From Candidatus Zixiibacteriota bacterium (lineage in GTDB: Bacteria > Zixibacteria > MSB-5A5 > GN15 > FEB-12): a stretch of 5,654 bases of DNA. The stretch covers positions 1-5,654 of the forward strand of contig DAOWMZ010000154.1 of the NCBI GenBank assembly GCA_030642845.1, in the 5' to 3' direction. The position numbers and the translations under genes were made by a program. Under the pieces are notes generated by a model, which worked only from the letters and a program-made list of their open reading frames with translations, searched no databases and was not told where the DNA came from. Below are positions 1-5,578 of this stretch, one piece after another. The stretch's first letter is position 1; each line of letters starts with the position of its first letter.

Positions 1-33
1 ACAATTTAAGAGTTCTGCGCATACAAGGTGTGT

Positions 34-1452
34 TTACTTTTTATAAGTCATCCTGCTAACAATTATTAAAACCAACAACGACAACACCAACGGCAAAATG
101 CTCAACGCCATTGGTCCCAATACAGATTGCAGAAATATTATTCCTTTTTCTGTAAAGACTGATTTGAGAATAATTCCATCAGCGATCTTGCCAAGTATAG
201 CAAATCCTCCCCCAACAATTATTGCCCACATCGCCCCTGTTGAAGTGAGATGAAATCTCTCTTTATAAAAACTCCCAAGCGTAGGCAAAACCACTCCCCC
301 GACAAAAACAGTGTATCCCAAAAGAAGTGAAGCTATAATTCCCTGCTCCTGCGATGCTATCAGCAGTGAAACTGATCCTATTATTATTATCCCGATTTTT
401 GTATTAACAATCTCTTTTTCCTCTGATAATTTAAACAGGGGAGAAATCAGATTACGGGAAAGAATCGTTGATGCAGATATCAGACAGGTGTCAGCCGAGG
501 ACATAATTGCTCCCAAAAATCCGACTGTAATTATTCCTTTCAATCCAGTAGGAATCAATTCACTTAATGTTTTTGGCAACGCCAACTCAGGATTTAATCC
601 AGGGAATTTCACAAAAGCTAAAAGCCCTATCATTGCTAATACTAATGATAAGAATATAACAACAACTGATGCTATCAATGATGATCTTTTTGCAACTATA
701 TTATCCCTGGCGCAAAGTGCTCTTGAATAAATATCCGGACCGGCCAAATATGGCAGCCCTACTATTAATGGATAAAATACCAATAACTCATACCAGCCAA
801 ATTGTTCAGACACAGGGAAGCTTAACTTCTCAGATGGAATTGATGACCATATAGATACTTGAGAACTGTTATCGAATATCAAAAAAAGACCAACTACGAT
901 TACTCCAACAATGAAAAGACCAAATTGCCATGAATCGGTTTTAACAACCGAAAGCTGACCTCCCCAAAAAGTATAAATAATAAATATTAAAGTAATAATT
1001 ATTAGAGATAGTTGAAAATCAAATGCAAAAACTTCACTTATCAATCTCCCCCCTGCTATCAACTGGGCAGCAATTACTCCGCACCAGGCGATTGAGATCA
1101 TCAATCCAGCCGGAATAGAGACTTTGTCTCCATAGGCATTTTTTAGAATGTCTGGTAAAGTGACAACACCAAGATTTCTTACTTTACCAGCTAAAAACAG
1201 ACCAAAAGGTATTAATGCAATCCCGCCAATCAACGCCCACCATGCTCCGGTAAGTCCTCTTGAGTAACCAAGCCCAATTATTCCAATAGTTGATGAAGCC
1301 CCAAAAATAGTTGCTACTAAAGAAAGAGTTATCTTTGTGGTTGAACCACTGCGACCGGCAACCAGGAAAGAATCAACCGACTGCCCTCTTCGACTCCAAC
1401 CAATAATTAGTAGTCCGACGAAGTATGAAATTATTATTATCAAATCCAGCAT
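34..1452 (-). CDS. Sodium:solute symporter (SSS family), substrate unknown
   Basis: An inner-membrane secondary transporter of 472 residues, expected to couple inward sodium flow to uptake of a small organic solute. It is almost entirely hydrophobic segments joined by short loops, fitting the usual 13-helix, LeuT-type fold. Family landmarks seen: FLVAGRS (29-35) after the first helix; GASSTIGIIGLGYSRGLTG (51-69) in the unwound first core helix; YTFWGGQLSVVKTDSWQ (160-176), the conserved GG...TD..Q block; GPDIYSRALCARD (238-250); and AIMSSADTCL (315-324), where S318-S319 sit at the place of the PutP Na2-site Ser/Thr pair. The length is full and no kinase or other domain is fused. The ATG start places the first helix immediately at the N terminus as expected, but no Shine-Dalgarno sequence precedes it (the upstream bases are CTTTCATCCACC). 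The family covers proline, sugar, pantothenate and carboxylate carriers, and the sequence alone does not settle the substrate. No terminator is visible in the 33 bases after the stop. Confidence 0.9.
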   Translation of the reverse strand: MLDLIIIISYFVGLLIIGWSRRGQSVDSFLVAGRSGSTTKITLSLVATIFGASSTIGIIGLGYSRGLTGAWWALIGGIALIPFGLFLAGKVRNLGVVTLPDILKNAYGDKVSIPAGLMISIAWCGVIAAQLIAGGRLISEVFAFDFQLSLIIITLIFIIYTFWGGQLSVVKTDSWQFGLFIVGVIVVGLFLIFDNSSQVSIWSSIPSEKLSFPVSEQFGWYELLVFYPLIVGLPYLAGPDIYSRALCARDNIVAKRSSLIASVVVIFLSLVLAMIGLLAFVKFPGLNPELALPKTLSELIPTGLKGIITVGFLGAIMSSADTCLISASTILSRNLISPLFKLSEEKEIVNTKIGIIIIGSVSLLIASQEQGIIASLLLGYTVFVGGVVLPTLGSFYKERFHLTSTGAMWAIIVGGGFAILGKIADGIILKSVFTEKGIIFLQSVLGPMALSILPLVLSLLVLIIVSRMTYKK

Positions 1453-1515
1453 GGTGGATGAAAGGTAATAAGATAGGATTCAAAATGAAATAAGAATGAT
1501 ATATTCAAGTGAGCA

Positions 1516-1563
1516 GCCATAAAACAGGCCATGCCTGTGGCAAAACAACTAAAGAGTTCTGCC
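1516..1563. repeat. Two adjacent small hairpin-forming palindromes
   Basis: Two inverted repeats lie side by side upstream of the symporter. The first pairs ACAGGC (1524-1529) with GCCTGT (1533-1538) around a 3-base loop, and can be extended by GCC (1516-1518) with GGC (1539-1541) across a 5-base bulge. The second pairs GGCAAAAC (1539-1546) with GTTCTGCC (1556-1563) around a 9-base loop. Its one mismatch becomes a G-U pair in the minus-strand RNA. The two hairpins share GGC at 1539-1541, so they would be alternative or stacked. Neither is followed by a U-run, so neither looks like a terminator. They could be part of the symporter 5' leader or a degenerate dispersed repeat. Confidence 0.35.
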
Positions 1564-1598
1564 CTAAAAGATAAGACTACTTTTTTTCTATTAGTACA

Positions 1599-1625
1599 GT
1601 GAGTGGCAGATGTCCACATCTGCCC
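1599..1625 (+). repeat. REP-like palindrome, left copy
   Basis: A perfect palindrome, GGCAGATGT (1605-1613), CC, ACATCTGCC (1616-1624), preceded by the head GTGAGT (1599-1604) and followed by C. It has nine base pairs with a two-base centre, so as single-stranded DNA it would form a tight hairpin, although real loops need more than two bases and the inner T-A pairs would open. The CC centre gives it an orientation, and the right-hand copy has GG, making the two exact reverse complements over 20 bases. A short head 5' of an imperfect or perfect palindrome is the classic REP layout. The palindrome ends 60 bases before the RAYT start codon, just upstream of its putative promoter. Confidence 0.8.
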
Positions 1626-1647
1626 TTGTAGCAGATCACATCAATCA

Positions 1648-1675
1648 TTGACTTCCTTATAAAGTACCATAATAT
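1648..1675 (+). promoter_or_regulatory. Putative sigma-70-type promoter of the RAYT gene
   Basis: TTGACT (1648-1653, five of six matches to the -35 consensus) is followed after 16 bases by TAATAT (1670-1675, four of six to the -10). TATATT at 1673-1678, with 19-base spacing, is an alternative. Transcription would begin at about 1682, only a few bases before the ATG at 1685, giving a leaderless or nearly leaderless mRNA. That agrees with the absence of a Shine-Dalgarno sequence in the AT-rich bases before the start. In such AT-rich sequence, matches of this quality arise easily. Confidence 0.3.
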
Positions 1676-1684
1676 ATTAGATAT

Positions 1685-2209
1685 ATGGTTATTCGAAGGA
1701 AACTGAAAATAAAAGGACGCTCACTTGCCTTTATTACCACAACGGTAAACAACAGGACTCCTGCTTTTCGGGATGAAAAGATTTCTGAAGTAGTAATAAA
1801 CCAGTTAAATGAATCATTAATATACATTGATGTGTCTATGGTAGGTTATGTTTTAATGCCAACTCATTTGCATATGCTTTTAGGGTTCAAAGAAATTGAA
1901 TTATTATCAAAATTTATACAAAGTTTTAAAATCTTAAGTTCAAAAAAGATTAAATCGGTTCTATCTGAAAATGATATTAAGAAATTAAGTTCAAAAGGTA
2001 AATTCAAGTTTTGGACTGAGAGGTTTGATGATTTGATAATTGTTTCTGAACATCAATTTAAGGTTAAACTCGAATATATACATAATAATCCGGTTAAAGC
2101 TGGACTTGTTAGCAGCTCATCTGATTGGAAATATTCATCTGCATCGGATTGGTTAATGGATGCAGAAGGATTAATTAAGATTGATAAAAAGTTTGAATGG
2201 ACGGATTAG
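1685..2209 (+). CDS. REP-associated tyrosine transposase (RAYT, HUH/Y1 family)
   Basis: A 174-residue single-domain HUH endonuclease of the IS200-like Y1 superfamily, RAYT branch. Such enzymes nick single-stranded DNA at a REP hairpin through a tyrosine-DNA covalent intermediate and rejoin it. Visible hallmarks: an opening beta strand SLAFITTTV (13-21), the metal-binding HUH motif MPTHLHMLL with H61 and H63, FWTERFDDLII (109-119), the catalytic-tyrosine helix LEYIHNNPVKAGLV with Y131, and the RAYT-typical WKYSSASDW tail (148-156). Catalytic residues and full domain length are all intact, so the gene looks functional and not decayed. It is flanked by inverted copies of a 20-bp palindrome, the presumed substrate. 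It has no Shine-Dalgarno sequence and probably a near-leaderless transcript. It is lysine-rich, and by eye more A/T-rich than its neighbours, compatible with horizontal origin. It differs from true IS200/IS605 TnpA in the NNPVKAGLV block. RAYTs are usually single-copy, vertically inherited, domesticated genes. Confidence 0.92.
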   Translation: MVIRRKLKIKGRSLAFITTTVNNRTPAFRDEKISEVVINQLNESLIYIDVSMVGYVLMPTHLHMLLGFKEIELLSKFIQSFKILSSKKIKSVLSENDIKKLSSKGKFKFWTERFDDLIIVSEHQFKVKLEYIHNNPVKAGLVSSSSDWKYSSASDWLMDAEGLIKIDKKFEWTD

Positions 2210-2213
2210 TCAG

Positions 2214-2240
2214 GGGCAGATGTGGACATCTGCCGCCCAC
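2214..2240 (-). repeat. REP-like palindrome, right inverted copy
   Basis: GGCAGATGT (2215-2223), GG, ACATCTGCC (2226-2234), with the head reading GTGGGC on the minus strand (2240-2235). The 20-base core is the exact reverse complement of the left copy. The heads share GTG and the fifth base, differing only by A/G and T/C. The palindrome starts 5 bases after the RAYT stop codon, so it would form a hairpin at the 3' end of the RAYT mRNA and could protect it from exonucleases. It lacks a following T-run, so it is not a standard intrinsic terminator. It also lies 59 bases downstream of the HD-GYP stop on the other strand, where it may serve the same end-protecting role. Confidence 0.8.
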
Positions 2241-2298
2241 AATAGCAACGGCATCGACTATCGAAACTATAACATGTTTAATTGGATAATCTAATTTT

Positions 2299-3327
2299 CT
2301 ATCTCACTAATCCGGTTGGACCCATTAGTTCGATGAAGGCACGGATAAGTTTTTCATCGTAAGCACCTTTAAGAGAATAGATAACCCTGAGAGCAGAAAA
2401 AGTATCTATTGCCACCCTGTATACCCGATTCGTAGTCATAGCATCAAAAGTATCACACAGAGCTACAATTTGCGAATAAATATGCATCTCACTGAGCTTT
2501 AATGCATGGGGATAACCCCGGCGATCACCTCGTTCATGATGCTGAAGTACCGGATAATAACTTGATGATGCGATAATATCTGTTTCCACTAATAAATCCA
2601 CTCCCCACTGGGGATGATTCTTCATAATTTCAAATTCAGCATTGGTCAAAGGTCCACGTTTCCGAATTATTTTATCAGATATTTTTGATTTACCAACATC
2701 ATGAAGCAACGCTCCAATCCCCAATTCATGCAAAAACTCTTCATCGTTAAATCCCATCTGCTGAGCAAGGGCAATCGAGAAAGTGCATACATTGACAGAG
2801 TGAGTATAGAGATAATAATCGTAAGATGTAATTTTCATCAAATTCAAAAAAGCATCCCGCCCCTGCAAAATATAATTAATCTTATTGGATACGAGATCTT
2901 TTGAACGCTGGATATTCTCACCGTAGGTTGGATTCTCAAGAACATCCCTGACTAATTCGGTAGAAGTTTCGTAGAGAATATTAGCTTTCTTTTCTTCCTG
3001 AACATTCGGATCATTTAAGATTTTGGGCAGGTTATTTTCAATATATTGCTGATAACGTCCTCTGCTGGTATCTGTAATATAAAGCTTGGAAACGTTGTTT
3101 TCTATCAAATTCTTACGTGTATAATCATTGAATGGAAGATCAGCTGATCGGTATAAGATAAAATTGCTATCAACTTTTAGATACAGGTCAAAATCAAGGA
3201 CAGAATCAAGCCGCAATGACTCCAAAAGAATTGGAATATGTTTGATTTTAGCTTCTGTTTTGATATCTATATCACTCAAATCTGTCTTACCTTGTAAATA
3301 ATAAAAAATTATTACCCTATTTTCCAT
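2299..3327 (-). CDS. HD-GYP domain protein, probable cyclic di-GMP phosphodiesterase
   Basis: A cytoplasmic protein of 342 residues with no signal peptide or membrane segment. Residues about 160-340 form an HD-GYP domain, the family that hydrolyses cyclic di-GMP to pGpG or GMP at a two- or three-iron centre. Visible ligands: H176 in YTHSVNV, the HD pair H209-D210 in ALLHDVGKSKI (with K213), H238 in MKNHPQWG, H263-H264 in QHHERGDRRGYP, and D292 in LCDTFDAMT. The GYP triad (271-273) is intact, and RVYR (301-304) is the usual domain end. One departure from HHExxDGxGYP is R269 in place of the first glycine. Residues about 30-130 form a separate N-terminal region (LYLKVDSNFILYRSADLPF at 48-66) resembling the accessory domain often found before HD-GYP in this protein class. 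I cannot name it from sequence, and no phosphorylatable receiver domain is visible. The ATG is preceded by an AT-run and no clear Shine-Dalgarno sequence. An intrinsic terminator lies 54 bases upstream, so it has its own weak promoter or depends on readthrough. Confidence 0.88.
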   Translation of the reverse strand: MENRVIIFYYLQGKTDLSDIDIKTEAKIKHIPILLESLRLDSVLDFDLYLKVDSNFILYRSADLPFNDYTRKNLIENNVSKLYITDTSRGRYQQYIENNLPKILNDPNVQEEKKANILYETSTELVRDVLENPTYGENIQRSKDLVSNKINYILQGRDAFLNLMKITSYDYYLYTHSVNVCTFSIALAQQMGFNDEEFLHELGIGALLHDVGKSKISDKIIRKRGPLTNAEFEIMKNHPQWGVDLLVETDIIASSSYYPVLQHHERGDRRGYPHALKLSEMHIYSQIVALCDTFDAMTTNRVYRVAIDTFSALRVIYSLKGAYDEKLIRAFIELMGPTGLVR

Positions 3328-3381
3328 AAAAAATTTAATAAGGGTATATCCATAATTATCGGCAGATATTGATTTGATATT

Positions 3382-3420
3382 AAAAAAAAAGCCCTCCTGT
3401 CATTTTTTGACAGAAGGGCT
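3382..3420 (-). terminator. Strong intrinsic terminator after the unknown gene
   Basis: Read on the minus strand, 3420-3408 pairs with 3402-3390 as a 13-bp stem with one G-U pair (AGCCCTTCTGTCA against TGACAGGAGGGCT), a 5-base A loop, and a run of eight U (3389-3382). On the plus strand the G-U pair becomes a C-A mismatch and there is no T-run of comparable length, so it acts for minus-strand transcription. It lies 35 bases after the stop of the 3456-4076 gene and 54 bases before the HD-GYP start. It should end transcription of the unknown gene, or set a ratio between it and HD-GYP. Confidence 0.9.
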
Positions 3421-3455
3421 CAGCAGGAGGGTATGAAAAAGGTCAAATCTTATAG

Positions 3456-4076
3456 TTAGGCACCATAATTTTTAATAGTTACTAAAACCGAGTTAAGCGA
3501 TGAAGTTATATCGTTTAAAATCCTTGAGTATCTCTTTAGCAATTCAGAATACTGCCAGCGCATCTGGAAAGCCTTTTCCGGAAAATCAAACATCTCAAGC
3601 AAAGTGGTTTTGTAGGTCTCATCAATATACCTGATTACATAGTAGGGATATTCCGGGATATTGCTGTCTTCGACTTCCCCTTTACTGATTCGGTTACGGT
3701 AAACTTCTATTTTCTCAAGCATTACCGTTCCAAAACACCAGGGAGTCATAATAATTCCAAGATTAGCACCATCGGTGTAAAAGCGAATTATAGTTTTAAT
3801 CAGAATATCTACGATAACACCTCTGGCCCTGTAATATGAGAGAGTTTCAATATTTTCAGTCGGAGTGGTAAACAATTTCTCATTCAGATGAGAACGCTCT
3901 GCTTTGGCTTTGGAGTAGGTCTTTTCAAGAAACTTGTAATAATCATCAAAATAAACTTTGGATTTCTCTGAAAGGGACATTATGAAGTACCCTTTGTCAT
4001 CCTTGCGTACTTTGGGCTCTTTAGATGCGGCTAAACGTTCTGGAGAAAAACCTCGATGAAATCTACCCTCGATCAT
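3456..4076 (-). CDS. Protein of unknown function, about 206 residues
   Basis: I do not recognise this family. The protein is soluble, with no signal peptide or clear membrane helix. It is rich in charged residues and aromatics (many Tyr) and looks mostly helical. It opens MIEGRFHRGFSPERLAASKEPKVRKDD, then a helical, charged stretch SEKSKVYFDDYYKFLEKTYSKAKAER, a hydrophobic core around RARGVIVDILIKTIIRFYTDGANLGIIMTPWCFG, and a C-terminal helical run ending ITSSLNSVLVTIKNYGA. No catalytic motif stands out. Two ATGs are possible: one at 4100 giving 214 residues, and one at 4076 giving 206. I prefer 4076 because AGGAGG lies 4 bases before it and because a sigma-54-like promoter would start the RNA at about 4102, too close for ribosome binding at the first ATG. 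AGGG also precedes the first ATG, so this is not settled. A strong terminator follows the stop, so the gene can be a monocistronic unit. HD-GYP, a signalling gene, lies downstream on the same strand. That is suggestive but not evidence of shared function. Confidence 0.75.
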   Translation of the reverse strand: MIEGRFHRGFSPERLAASKEPKVRKDDKGYFIMSLSEKSKVYFDDYYKFLEKTYSKAKAERSHLNEKLFTTPTENIETLSYYRARGVIVDILIKTIIRFYTDGANLGIIMTPWCFGTVMLEKIEVYRNRISKGEVEDSNIPEYPYYVIRYIDETYKTTLLEMFDFPEKAFQMRWQYSELLKRYSRILNDITSSLNSVLVTIKNYGA

Positions 4077-4080
4077 GCTG

Positions 4081-4086
4081 CCTCCT
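4081..4086 (-). promoter_or_regulatory. Ribosome binding site favouring the inner start of the unknown gene
   Basis: On the minus strand AGGAGG is followed by CAGC and ATG (4076-4074). It is the best match to the 16S anti-Shine-Dalgarno sequence found before any gene in the window, although the 4-base spacer is short. It lies inside the longer reading frame, between Met1 and Met9 of the 214-residue version, and so argues for the shorter product. Confidence 0.6.
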
Positions 4087-4113
4087 AATTCGTTATTCAT
4101 GATATTCCCTAAT

Positions 4114-4127
4114 GCAGAGGCTGTGCC
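4114..4127 (-). promoter_or_regulatory. Sigma-54-like -24/-12 promoter for the unknown gene
   Basis: On the minus strand the sequence reads AGGCACAGCCTCTGCA, with GG at 4127-4126 and GC at 4115-4114 separated by exactly 10 bases. Against TGGCACG-N4-TTGCA it keeps GGCAC and TGCA and misses the first T, the G after GGCAC, and the first T of TTGCA. Placing the GC at -12 predicts a start near 4102, 26 bases before the preferred ATG, with AGGAGG inside that leader. Spacing, position and leader fit together. No enhancer-binding-protein site was identified, and no sigma-54 gene is in the window. Confidence 0.4.
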
Positions 4128-4222
4128 TGATCTGGAAATTAGGGAGAGAATTACTACAATATTAGCGTTAAATTGTTGTGGTTAAGGGATATACGACACT
4201 TAAAGCAGAGTCATTTCACCCT

Positions 4223-4243
4223 AATAAAAGCCACTATATGGCT
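4223..4243 (-). terminator. Possible weak terminator after the outer-membrane protein gene
   Basis: On the minus strand AGCCA, TATAG, TGGCT (4243-4229) forms a 5-bp stem with a 5-base loop, followed by TTTATT (4228-4223). It lies 64 bases after the stop at 4308. An alternative 6-bp pairing, CACTAT with ATAGTG (4255-4250 and 4237-4232), covers the same bases, and an outer repeat CATTTCA (4212-4218) with TGAAATG (4264-4270) brackets both. The stem is short and the U-run broken, so efficiency would be modest. Confidence 0.25.
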
Positions 4244-4307
4244 GGCAAAATAGTGCATAAATATGAAATGAGAGTGAAATTATGTATTAAATTGCAGAAT
4301 TATTATT

Positions 4308-5567
4308 CTATAAAGTTAATTGCAGGCTATAGAATTTATTCTTTTTACCATGATTACCGGGTACTTTATAGCTGGCAAATTGAAATTCAAGATTTAGATT
4401 CTTCAAAAGATAAGTAGCAAATCCATCATTACGGTTATTATTAATGGTTGAACCAAACAGCAAATATTTTATTCCCTTACTGGAAATACTGAATCCTGTA
4501 GTACTGTAAGAATTATCAGAAATATCAACATCACCCGGCTCACGGGGCAACTCAAATTCAGACCATGCTTCACGGGAGAGTGAATACGGGTAATCCTGAC
4601 TACTAATCCAGCCGGTTCTTAAATAAACAATTTCATAAATTCCGAATTCTAATCCCAATCGAGTAATATCTGCATTATCCTTAAAAGAGAGAAAGTCATA
4701 TTGAACAGCAGGATAGATAAAGGCAATTTTAATATTATTCCTGACTATAGCCATATCAAGCCCTACTCCAAAACTACTGTATTGGGGAGAGGCATATGTA
4801 TTATCATCAATTATTAAATCACTACCCATATTAACGATAGATATTCCCAATGATAAATTCGATACAAACTGTCCATCAGTGTTTCCAATAATTGCTGATG
4901 TCAGCCTATCCAGAGGAACTTGTAATAAAAGTCCAATATCAAATAGGTCAGAAGTATGTTTTGAGTGATTAAGTTTGAAGTTTGTATTTTTGTAACTAAT
5001 TCCGATACCGATATCAATTATTGATTTATAACTCATTCCAATTGAATAGATATTAACTTGGTCATCAAAATTATCCCCACCAGTTATCAGTTCCGTCTCG
5101 TTTTGACTGGTATCTCCAGATTCATCAAGTATTACATCACCATCCAATGCTAATGAGTGTCTTATATATCCTAACCCAATATTAAATCGAGAATCCTCCA
5201 ATAATGGAAATCTTTTTAAATTCATACTGAAACTGACATCATTTAGATATGGGTAGCCGGTAATATTTCTTTCGTCAGGATAAAATCTTGATGGTCCCAA
5301 TTCACTAACTCTGGTCTTTTTTAAGTATATTGTTGATGAGAAATATTCGTTATCCATAAAACCAAGTGAAGCCGGATTATAATAAAACGATTTTTCATCC
5401 GTCATCATTACACCCATCATACCCATACCATTGGAGCGAACCGAAGATGATGACATCAGGATTTCATCTGCAAATATTCTATCATCTTGCAGCCTGCTAA
5501 TATCCTGAGAGAATACAGGTATATATAAAAGATGAAAAAGAATCGTAATGATCAGTAATTTTGACAA
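4308..5567 (-). CDS. PorV/UPF0164-like outer-membrane beta-barrel protein
   Basis: A secreted protein of 419 residues. Residues 1-20 form a signal peptide (one lysine, then LLIITILFHLLYIPVFS) with likely signal peptidase I cleavage near residue 20. After it comes the family's N-terminal block: a glycine/methionine-rich SVRSNGMGMMGVMMTDE (42-58), then FYYNPASLGF (61-70), matching the R..GMG.A......NPA.L pattern of the PorV/PorQ/UPF0164 group. The rest alternates polar and hydrophobic residues in short strands with Gly/Asn-rich turns, as in a 14-strand FadL-type barrel, with YLRTGW (313-318) near the usual LRaGy position. The C terminus FYSLQLTL is a plausible last strand. PorV works with type IX secretion in Bacteroidetes, but relatives occur in bacteria lacking it, so the role here (channel or secretion accessory) is open. 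The start is TTG, supported by AGGAG 6 bases upstream. The nearest alternative GTG is out of frame. A sigma-70-type promoter lies just upstream, and the gene is probably transcribed alone. Confidence 0.8.
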   Translation of the reverse strand: MSKLLIITILFHLLYIPVFSQDISRLQDDRIFADEILMSSSSVRSNGMGMMGVMMTDEKSFYYNPASLGFMDNEYFSSTIYLKKTRVSELGPSRFYPDERNITGYPYLNDVSFSMNLKRFPLLEDSRFNIGLGYIRHSLALDGDVILDESGDTSQNETELITGGDNFDDQVNIYSIGMSYKSIIDIGIGISYKNTNFKLNHSKHTSDLFDIGLLLQVPLDRLTSAIIGNTDGQFVSNLSLGISIVNMGSDLIIDDNTYASPQYSSFGVGLDMAIVRNNIKIAFIYPAVQYDFLSFKDNADITRLGLEFGIYEIVYLRTGWISSQDYPYSLSREAWSEFELPREPGDVDISDNSYSTTGFSISSKGIKYLLFGSTINNNRNDGFATYLLKNLNLEFQFASYKVPGNHGKKNKFYSLQLTL

Positions 5568-5573
5568 AGCTCA

Positions 5574-5578
5574 CTCCT
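5574..5578 (-). promoter_or_regulatory. Ribosome binding site fixing a TTG start
   Basis: AGGAG on the minus strand (5578-5574) stands 6 bases before TTG (5567-5565). It supports TTG as the true start of the outer-membrane protein, since no in-frame ATG precedes the signal peptide and starting further in would destroy it. Confidence 0.7.

Larger units (their letters stand above)
1599..2240 (+). mobile_element. RAYT gene flanked by inverted REP-like palindromes (REP/RAYT unit)
   Basis: A single-gene unit: an inward-facing REP-like element at 1599-1625, the HUH/Y1 transposase-type gene 1685-2209, and the same element in inverted orientation at 2214-2240. Over 30 aligned bases (1599-1628 against the reverse complement of 2211-2240) I count 27 identities, and all three differences are transitions. 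This arrangement is the known signature of RAYT loci, in which the enzyme recognises REP palindromes and may have dispersed them through the chromosome. No target-site duplication is evident outside the palindromes, as expected for this single-strand chemistry. The unit is oriented opposite to both neighbouring genes. Confidence is high that gene and repeats belong together. Whether the unit moves as a whole is not shown by the sequence. Confidence 0.8.

Noticed and set aside
311..854. Two plus-strand open frames opposite the symporter
   Set aside because: They are antisense shadows of a clear full-length SSS symporter and their translations look like no known protein.
1453..1515. TTGAAT and TATCTT-like bases upstream of the symporter as a promoter
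   Set aside because: No pair has acceptable matches with 16-18 base spacing, so I cannot support a promoter call.
2701..2904. Plus-strand open frame of 67 codons inside the HD-GYP gene
   Set aside because: It is antisense to the catalytic HD region of a well-supported gene, with no independent signals.
3361..3368. GGCAGATA resembling the start of the REP palindrome
   Set aside because: Only seven bases match the REP arm and no opposite arm follows, so it is within chance expectation.
4305..4335. Inverted repeat ATTCTATA (4305-4312) and TATAGAAT (4328-4335) across the stop codon of the outer-membrane protein gene
   Set aside because: The arms are almost all A/T with a 15-base loop and no U-run in a useful position, so a stable structure or terminator is unlikely.
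4241..4379. Repeated GCTGGCAAA (4241-4249 and 4371-4379) and AATTGCAG (4290-4297 and 4318-4325), suggesting a local duplication at the end of the outer-membrane protein gene
   Set aside because: Repeats of 8-9 bases are expected by chance here, and the sequences between them do not align convincingly.
4178..4417. Plus-strand open frame of 79 codons with a GTG start
   Set aside because: It overlaps the 3' end of the outer-membrane protein gene by 110 bases, has no ribosome site, and shows no recognisable motif. It is most likely a chance frame in AT-rich intergenic sequence.
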